This document shows, piece after piece, positions 57,128-64,000 of a stretch of 64,000 bases of DNA. This stretch comes from Juglans regia (Eukaryota; Streptophyta; Magnoliopsida; Fagales; Juglandaceae). The stretch spans positions 13,187,234-13,251,233 of the forward strand of contig NC_049903.1 in assembly GCF_001411555.2 (NCBI RefSeq), in the 5' to 3' direction. Every line of letters begins with the position of its first letter. The stretch's first letter is position 1. Below the pieces are notes generated by a model. That model was not told the origin of the DNA. It worked only from the letters and a program-made list of their open reading frames with translations, and searched no databases. The position numbers and the translations under genes are program-made.

Positions 57128-60100
57128 ATGGGAGCATCGAGTTCGACGGACCAGAAGGTGTCGACCGAACAACGAGAGGTCGAAACCTTAGCGGCTTCGA
57201 CAGGAGCTCTTCCTATGCTACATCAAGCTTTTTCCAGGCTTGCCGATCCCCAATCAAATGCAGTTCCCCTCAAAAGCTTGCAGGTACAATAACACTAAGG
57301 ACATCTAAACCTTGCAGCCCGAATTCAATTCAATTCCCTATTCTATCATCTATGCCCTTAGCATCTTTCTTCATGCAAGAACTCTTTCCAAGGAAAGCCG
57401 AATTATTGGGTCTTATGCACTCGATTTGGCTGCCGCGGGAGCCGATGAAAAGTGAATGGAAAGAAATCTTTGGACTTTACTTTTGTTCTTCGGGAAAATG
57501 AAAACTTGAATCAACTTAGCCGAATTGTTGCATTTGTATGGTCTCAATGGAGTTTCAAAGGCTGGCTATGTTTGGTTTTCACTCTTTTTCAAAATTTCTG
57601 AAAAAAAAAATCAACTTCACTCCAAACATTTAGATTCTTTTTTTTCCTCCTCTTTTTTGTTTTCTTCAACAATGGTTTATTTTTGTCTATTGAACTTAAC
57701 GGCCTTCATTATAGGTCCCATGGTTTTTCGTTCTGTTCTAATATAGAAACTCAATGGTTACAGCAATGCTTCTGCTTAGCTTATGAAAACCTGATCTCTG
57801 AAGCACCCAAGATGCCCGATACCTTCCTTGTGTTTTTGGATAATCTCAGCTCATCCATTGTTGACGTATTTTTCATGCCCCAGAAAGGGGGAGTAAGTTG
57901 GGTCGAGTTTGTTAGAGGTTATATTAAGTGCTGTGGAAGGATGTCGGCATCAATGTCACTTAATACATTACTCAAAGTGTATGCTGCGACGGTGACAAAA
58001 GCGGGTCTTCCTTTGAAACTGGAGTTTGAATCTGATGAGGCTGACTGTAAGATAAACGGTTCACTTTTGGCAAGCGATGTGCATATGCTTCTTTGGATGT
58101 GTTGGACTATGTCGTGGGATGTCAGAACATCAAGAAGTTCCAAGGCAAAAGCAAATCTATGTCTTCCGGACATCAGTCATCTGGTATTATCAGCTGTCAC
58201 ATCGTGTACTGAAGTTGGCAGTGGCTTGAATGTGTGGTATTGTGATGTCTTAGGCTTGGAGGTTCAACTTCCTGTCGGTAAGTTTCTGACATGGGCTATT
58301 AAAACGGCACCGTGCCTCCCGGATTGCTTGACACAATTTGTCCATGCGAGACTCCAAAACTTTCGCGCTGCAGAGGTATCACATTTCTCTCTTTTGAGTT
58401 TGAAAATTAATGACCTTCATGAGTCCGTCCATCTATATGCGGTAGCATTGTGCTATGATCATTTTGTTTATTGAAAGATATTCTTTTTTTTTACAAGTAT
58501 CAAAACATATTTCTCTTAAACCTTCTTAAATACCACAACTTCCAATTTGGCTTGAGATTTCAATAGAGTTTAATGGTGCACTTATAAAAAAAGGAGTTTA
58601 ATGGTGAGTCAATGCTTGGTGTTTGGTCCCAAGGGGATGGGAAGAGTCAAACTAGTGATCTCCACTTCATGGGGGCATAGTAAACCAAGCAGTTTATGAC
58701 AGTTGCCACTCTGAAACTGCTAAGCATCATTATATCCCATGAGCTTTCTTTGATATGATCATTATGGAGTAAACGACACACACACACACACATTATATAT
58801 TATTTGATTAGAAGGAATCCTTGGACCAATGTTTTTTCTTAATCTATTTCAGAATGAATGTGCTTCTTCAAGTTCGTCAGTAGGAGATCTTTCCTCAACT
58901 AAGACATGCAGTTCTTTCCTTTTAACCCGGGGAAGGGCATGGGCAATTTCCCTTACACTCAGAAGTACCATAAGTGAAGAGATCTCACAAGTTTGCTTTC
59001 CAAGCACTGGTGATGGAACACATGAAAACCTACTTTATCAGTTTGTCATCTTACTCATTGATCTTACTTTTCTCAACTGTTGCCTATCACATGTTATGCT
59101 GGTTGACATTGTTAATGGTCTGTGGAGGTCCTCAAATATGAATTGTCATCCTCTTGGGAAATTAAATTGCTTTGGCATTTCTTACTTGATTGTTGCCTGA
59201 GGTGTTATATAGTTTTGCTTGTCCAGATTCTGTCAGATACGTAAACTTCTGTCCTTAGTATGGCTGGCAATAACAAGCAGCCACTGGCCCACTTGGTACT
59301 TATGGTGTTCACAATTTGTTATTTCAAAAACCTAGTTTCACTTTAGAACCTAAGTTTTTAGCTCCTGTTAAAATATAATTGTTGTTCATGGTGCATATTT
59401 CCATATTATATTCAGCACTTCTGCATTTTGTGGCTATGACTTTTCATAAGTCGTTACTTATGTATAAAAAAAAGACAATTTTCTATTCTATTTAACACCC
59501 TTTAAGCTTATTCTTTTCTACCACAAATTTTATTATTCTTTTCTTTCCTTAATAATTCATTCAAAAGTGACATGAAATCATTAAGTTGACTATGATATCA
59601 TCCTTTATACATCTAGATGCAAATGCATATGCAGAATTTCTTCTTTAGCATTTGCTACTGCTCTGTAGGTCATCGCTTCATGGGAGAGGCTTGAACAGAT
59701 TCTGGTCTAATATTGAAGGATACAAAGGTCCATTGCTGATGTTGATTTCTGCAAGTTCAGGAGATGCAAATGAGAGTGGCACCAATCTTAGGAAATGGAT
59801 TGTAGGTGCACTTATGCAGAATGGGTTTCAAAATGGGGATCTGTTCTACGGAAGCTCTGGATGCTTGTATGCCATAAGTCCAGTCTTCCATGTGTTATCA
59901 TCAACTGGTATGTGACATAGAGGGAGTGTGAAGGGGGATCATTTCCTTTCTCTTTTTTCTCCTGCAAAATTGCTTGCATCCAATTACTTAAGTAACCATT
60001 GACAGGAAAGGACAAGAACTTTGTATATAGCCACTTGCATGCTACTGGTAAAATATATGAGCCAAAGCGAAAGCCTGTCGGTATTGCTTTTGGAGGAACC

Positions 60101-60952
60101 ATGGGAAATGAGAGAATCTTTGTGGATGAAGATTTTTCTAGAGTCACGATTCGCCATCATGCCATAGACAAAACTTACCAACCCGGTTCCCTCTTTCCAG
60201 ATCAGGTATAATTGTAATGCGGCAATGACTTATGCCCGCCCTTAAGAGTTTTGATACCAATATTGCCTTAAATCAAGTGATGTTTTGTATAGGATTTTTA
60301 CCTGTGATCACTATTATGTGACTTATGTCTGACTTGCCTACCATTTTGTTCCTAGTTTTCAACCTGAATTTTATATATTTGGAAGAAATTTGACTGCTCA
60401 TTCATGATATTGTAATTATTATTTTTTATTGCTGATCTTATATTTTTTCTTGTGAACTGATGTGATTAGAATATCCTATCATGCACCCAATGGATCTTGA
60501 ATAGAAATTCATAAAAGAAGCGTGATCTTGGAAGCTATGCGATCTTTATGTTAGCAAATGCCACTTATACCACTTGCAAAGCTTCACTCTGTAAGATGAG
60601 ATGTGAATTGGTGTATTTCAGGGTTTCCTGCCTGTGGAAGCTTTGATTTCAGAAGTAGAAGTTTGGGGATTTGGTGGGAAACGTGCAAAGGATGTGCAAC
60701 ATTCATACAAGAAGAGAGAAGAGCTGTTCACCGAGCAAAGACGGAGGGTAACCTATTTATATCAGCTTAAAGGATGTTATATGGTTTTGAATATAGGATT
60801 TTAAAGTTGAATGTAAATGGCAATGATACTATGTTTATTTGCTTTTCTTGCAGGTTGACATGAAAACTTTTGCAAGCTGGGAAGATTCACCCGAGAAGAT
60901 GATGATGGACATGATATCAGACCCCAATGCAGTTCGACGGGAAGATCGTTAA
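57128..60952 (+). CDS. TLD-domain protein (At5g39590-like)
   Basis: Seven exons: 57128-57283, 57764-58375, 58853-59040, 59669-59907, 60006-60205, 60622-60747, 60854-60952. All borders are GT/AG and phases agree; 539 residues. The N-terminus MGASSST fits an N-myristoylation signal (Gly2, Ser at 5 and 6). Residues about 53-250 contain SGxxWVEFxRGYxKCCGRMS-like text (FVRGYIKCCGRMSASMSLN) as in plant TLD proteins. The TLD domain spans about 319-490 and includes SSLHGRGLNRFW, LLMLISA and the closing SEVEVWGFGG (W at about 480). TLD proteins are linked to oxidative-stress resistance and V-ATPase binding in animals; the plant function is little known. No breaks. Intron 2 holds a SINE-like block near 58570-58740 and a (CA)n run. 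Confidence 0.9.
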
Positions 60953-61595
60953 ATTATACTGCACATGTTTACGCATAATTTTAACACTTACTTTTTGGCT
61001 GTTTAGTGTTGTATTAATATTTAGAAAGGTGAATTGGGCAAATGATTTTCTCGAGTCTAAAGAAAATTCTATGGGAGAGACTAGCCTTAAGTTTCGTAGA
61101 GCGATCTTGTCACGTAGCTTATGTAAATGTTGTATAGTGTTGTAGATTTATTGTATTGTGCTTACATCAATTTCTCAGTATCATGCTTAAAAGTATAAAC
61201 AATGTTAAAGATCATAAGAACTCTGAAACCTATCATACTTGAGAGAACTTTTTTCTTTTCTAAAGAAAGAGGATGGATAATTGAGACACCCACACAAGAT
61301 GGTTGGTGTCATAAAGTTTGATGGAGATTAACTGGAAAGTACATTTTGACTGAATCATTAACTTGAGATCGTACATATAGGCAAAACCTTGAACTATATA
61401 TATTCTAAACCACCTTCATCCATACATAACAACCAAATGATTTTGCAGTTCGTTGAATTGATCATGATCACAAAGTTCTTAGGTTCAAAGTAACTATAGT
61501 AGACTAGTAGTAGTGAAACATATATAATATCAGTATCCATAACTTTCTATGGATCTTATTCTGCAACCGCACCCTTACGGGCCTTATCTCCCTCT
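60953..61595. other. Convergent 3' flanks of the TLD and GDSL genes
   Basis: About 640 bases between two stop codons on opposite strands. 61130-61160 (GTTGTAGATTTATTGTATTG) looks like the poly(A) region of the TLD gene. The 3' UTR of the GDSL gene should occupy the right part. No further gene. Confidence 0.5.
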
Positions 61596-64000
61596 TCAGA
61601 GCTGGGCTAAACGGCGGATATCGATCGGGTAAGCGTCCGATGCAGATTGAGCACTATAAGCTCTTCTTCCCACAATTGTATTCCCTGCCTCAGTTGGATG
61701 GTAAGCATCCCAAAAGAGATACTCATTCCTGTTTTGGCATGGAGTTTGATAAGGTAGACATGTGATTTGCCCATTGTTCCTCCCTACACCGCAGCACCCA
61801 GCATTTATTACCTTGAAACCTGCATGCAGTTTGCCAAATAAATGCAACCATGAATACCTAAACAATGTCACCCTTTTTTTTCACTTATCAGCTTCAACTA
61901 AAGCAAATGTTTTTACCAAAAGATGAAGGGCTGGTTATTATGTCTTGGAAAATCCCATAAGCGTCTATGTAGATCAATCTTGCATCTGCTAGATTGTTGT
62001 TGAGATCATTGACAAGAGATTTCAACTTGTTGTTGAAGATTTGGTTGGCAGAATTGATTCTTTGCACACATGTTGAACCGTCCGGACTATTTTGAGCCAA
62101 TTCATTTGGACTGCAGCCTATTTGACCAACTCCAAACAAGACCATTTTCCTTGCTCCATAGTTATACATGTTCTGTACAACAAAACATTTCAAAAGAGTT
62201 TTGTTGGAATGAATGACTAAAAAAGGCAGTTTTTTTGCAAACTAACAATCAGAGAAATATGGAACTGACCCTGAGTTGCTCTGTATATTGTTGAATAAGA
62301 ACATCAGCGTATTGTTCAGGTGTATACTGTTGGCTACTAGAGTAGTATTGGGGCATGAAATAGTTGTTAAGGTAGTCATTGCTGCCCAATCCAACTGAGT
62401 ATATACACTTGCCTAGATACTGTGCTGCCGAATCTTCATCCCCAAGTAAGTTCACCACTTGGGAGACTGTGTTTTGGTAATTTCTCACCTGCCCACTGAA
62501 GCTAATCCGGCCTCCCTGCACAATTTTAAGGGATTGTATATATATGAGTGAACCGCAACATAGAAGGAATGAAGCCATTAAATGAAATGCAATGAAAATG
62601 GGGGCAAGAAATCTTAGGTACCAGTTGCCGCCCAGTTTCCTCTCTAATTCCAGCAGCTGCTGATGCATAGTTCACTCCTTTCAGTATTTCTTGGCCTCTT
62701 GCACTCACATAGGGAGGTATGTAATCATCGAAGCCTAAAAGCTCAGCTGTAGATGGAAAAGTCGTTTAGTTTTCTTGCATAGTTTTGCTAAATATTTTTC
62801 ACTACCACAATCTACTTGTTCCCCTTTCCCCCCCTTTAAAGATCTTGTGAAAGAAGGTAAAGGTGTCAGATTCAATGCAGGCACTCAAACCATGTGCAAG
62901 GAAATTAATATGCACCAGATACTCTGCACAATATATAATACTAAAAGTTCTTCATCTTCTTCTTCTTTTATTTGCATGTTAAACTACTCTGTTAGATTGG
63001 AAAGAGAAGAGAGACATGCTTCCATGAAAGGTGCTTTGTCGCAACAAGTTCTTTTTTGGACCACAAGGAATTGAACTAACTAAAACGACAATCCAAACTC
63101 CTCTGCTCTCTTCAAGCAATAAAACTGCATATATATACCCTATAAAATCATTTTTTTTTCACTCTATAAAATCAATTCAAAACTAGAAACAAATAAATCA
63201 GTAGGAAAAAAGGCTGTCTAGTTGGGAAGTAAAGATATTCTCAGGGCTGTTAGAAAATTTGACTTTTCCCATGGCCTTTTGATTAGCTTATTGGAACTCT
63301 TTTCTTTCGCACTTTAATACAACTTATGGAAAATGTCTTTCTTTGGGAAAAAACAATCTTGAGTTGAATTGTCAGTGTTCGGCGCCCTTTAATACGAATA
63401 ATTTAATATTTCGTTTTCTAAAGACAACAAAACATAAAATTGTAGTCTCCTTGAGCAGGGAACTGCCTTTTTCATAATAATGATGAGGCTAGCTGATAGT
63501 TTCAACTGTGTCTCCATAGCAATAGCTACCTTATAAAGAAGAGTATTTAATTAGCTGAATTTTCCATAAATAACACTTCAGAAGGCAGCCACATATCTGT
63601 CACAAATTGGTGTAATAAAGGTGTCGTGAATCATGCATATTATATGAATGTGAAGTTCCACGTCGAATAAAATCAACTGTGAGTGATACATGCATGCATA
63701 CACAGACCCAGACAGACAGACACACACACACACACACACACACGATTAGGTCTAACTTTGGAGAGAAAACTAGCTCACCAACAACATCAACAGTGGTTTT
63801 TCCGTTGGAGAACCTTCCGGTGGTTCCAGCGGGGAAGTCAATCCCATAAGGCCTGTAGTTCGCTTTAGCCAATGACTGGAGTTGGTTGTTATTTCCATTA
63901 TCCACCAAGGAGTCCCCAAATATGAAGTAGCAAGGTACTTGAGGCTCTGCTCCTGCCTTGCACCATATATTCAACACAAAAACCAGCACACACATCACAC
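61596..64000 (-). CDS. GDSL esterase/lipase, 5' end probably outside the window
   Basis: Five exons on the minus strand: 64000-63779, 62746-62622, 62515-62270, 62172-61917, 61819-61596. GT/AG borders and phases agree. From the ATG at 63995 the protein is 355 residues, slightly short of the usual 360-370, so the true start probably lies a few codons beyond the edge. A hydrophobic secretion signal (VLVFVLNIWC) precedes block I FGDSLVDNG with nucleophile Ser29; then block II GVNYASAAAG, block III GLGSNDY, and block V DAYHP with Asp319 and His322. All four catalytic-block residues are present. Family members are secreted lipid/ester hydrolases acting in the apoplast on cuticle or storage lipids and in stress. 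Closest by pattern to the At1g29670 group. Confidence 0.88.
63716..63743. repeat. (CA)n microsatellite close to a splice donor
   Basis: (TG)n in transcript sense, starting about 35 bases after the donor of GDSL intron 1 (GT at 63778-63777). Confidence 0.9.

Noticed and set aside
58570..58740. SINE or tRNA-like block in TLD intron 2
   Set aside because: Words such as AACTAGTGATCTCC suggest a SINE, but neither ends, tail nor target duplication could be fixed, so it is only mentioned under the gene.

Overview
This 64 kb window is nuclear DNA of a flowering plant. The genes have spliced introns with GT/AG borders, and the proteins are plant-type: an LRR-XII receptor kinase, a DEAH5/PRP22 helicase, a TLD protein and a GDSL lipase. 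The intergenic DNA is AT-rich and crowded with MITEs, LINEs, an LTR element and Helitrons. The recurring MITE motif around TCTAATCATTACCTAATCAT looks to me like repeats of walnut/pecan relatives (Juglandaceae), but that is an impression that I could not check.

Layout. 0-11.7 kb has no credible gene. It holds a tRNA-type SINE, a GC-armed hAT-type MITE (578-1254), a minus-strand non-autonomous LTR retrotransposon with an unusual tandem-repeat interior (4517 to about 8235), several MITEs, and a decayed zinc-knuckle fragment. 11.7-15.8 kb (minus) is an LRR-XII receptor kinase gene with a one-base homopolymer frameshift and a duplicated 72-nt LRR exon. 17.3-18.7 kb is the ruined LRR end of a TIR-NBS-LRR gene, running into a LINE RNase H fragment. 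19354-23862 is a PIF/Harbinger-type transposon flanked by TTA; a hAT-type element that has captured what looks like the first exon of tripeptidyl peptidase II sits beside its left end. 24.7-25.5 kb is a small two-exon gene for a secreted protein of unknown function, with one apparent single-base deletion; its 3' end is duplicated 3.55 kb downstream.

30.6-34.6 kb (minus) is an intact two-exon gene for the splicing helicase DEAH5/PRP22 (DHX8 family). 34.9-44.1 kb is again repeats: palindromic and hAT-type MITEs, a 5'-truncated LINE, and a second LINE interrupted by a hAT-like remnant. 44464-55574 reads as a nested pair of Helitrons, with two 5' ends and two hairpin-CTAG 3' ends. The outer element keeps a decayed piece of the Helitron Rep domain. 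57.1-61.0 kb (plus) is a seven-exon TLD-domain gene with a possible myristoylation signal. 61.6-64.0 kb (minus, converging on it) is a five-exon GDSL esterase/lipase whose 5' end is probably outside the window.

The host genes are unrelated to one another: surface immunity, splicing, TLD function and extracellular lipid hydrolysis. What ties the window together is its transposon history. At least four superfamilies show recognisable target-site duplications, and there is nesting, gene-fragment capture and internal repeat amplification. All family assignments come from reading the sequence and remembered family features; no database search was possible.
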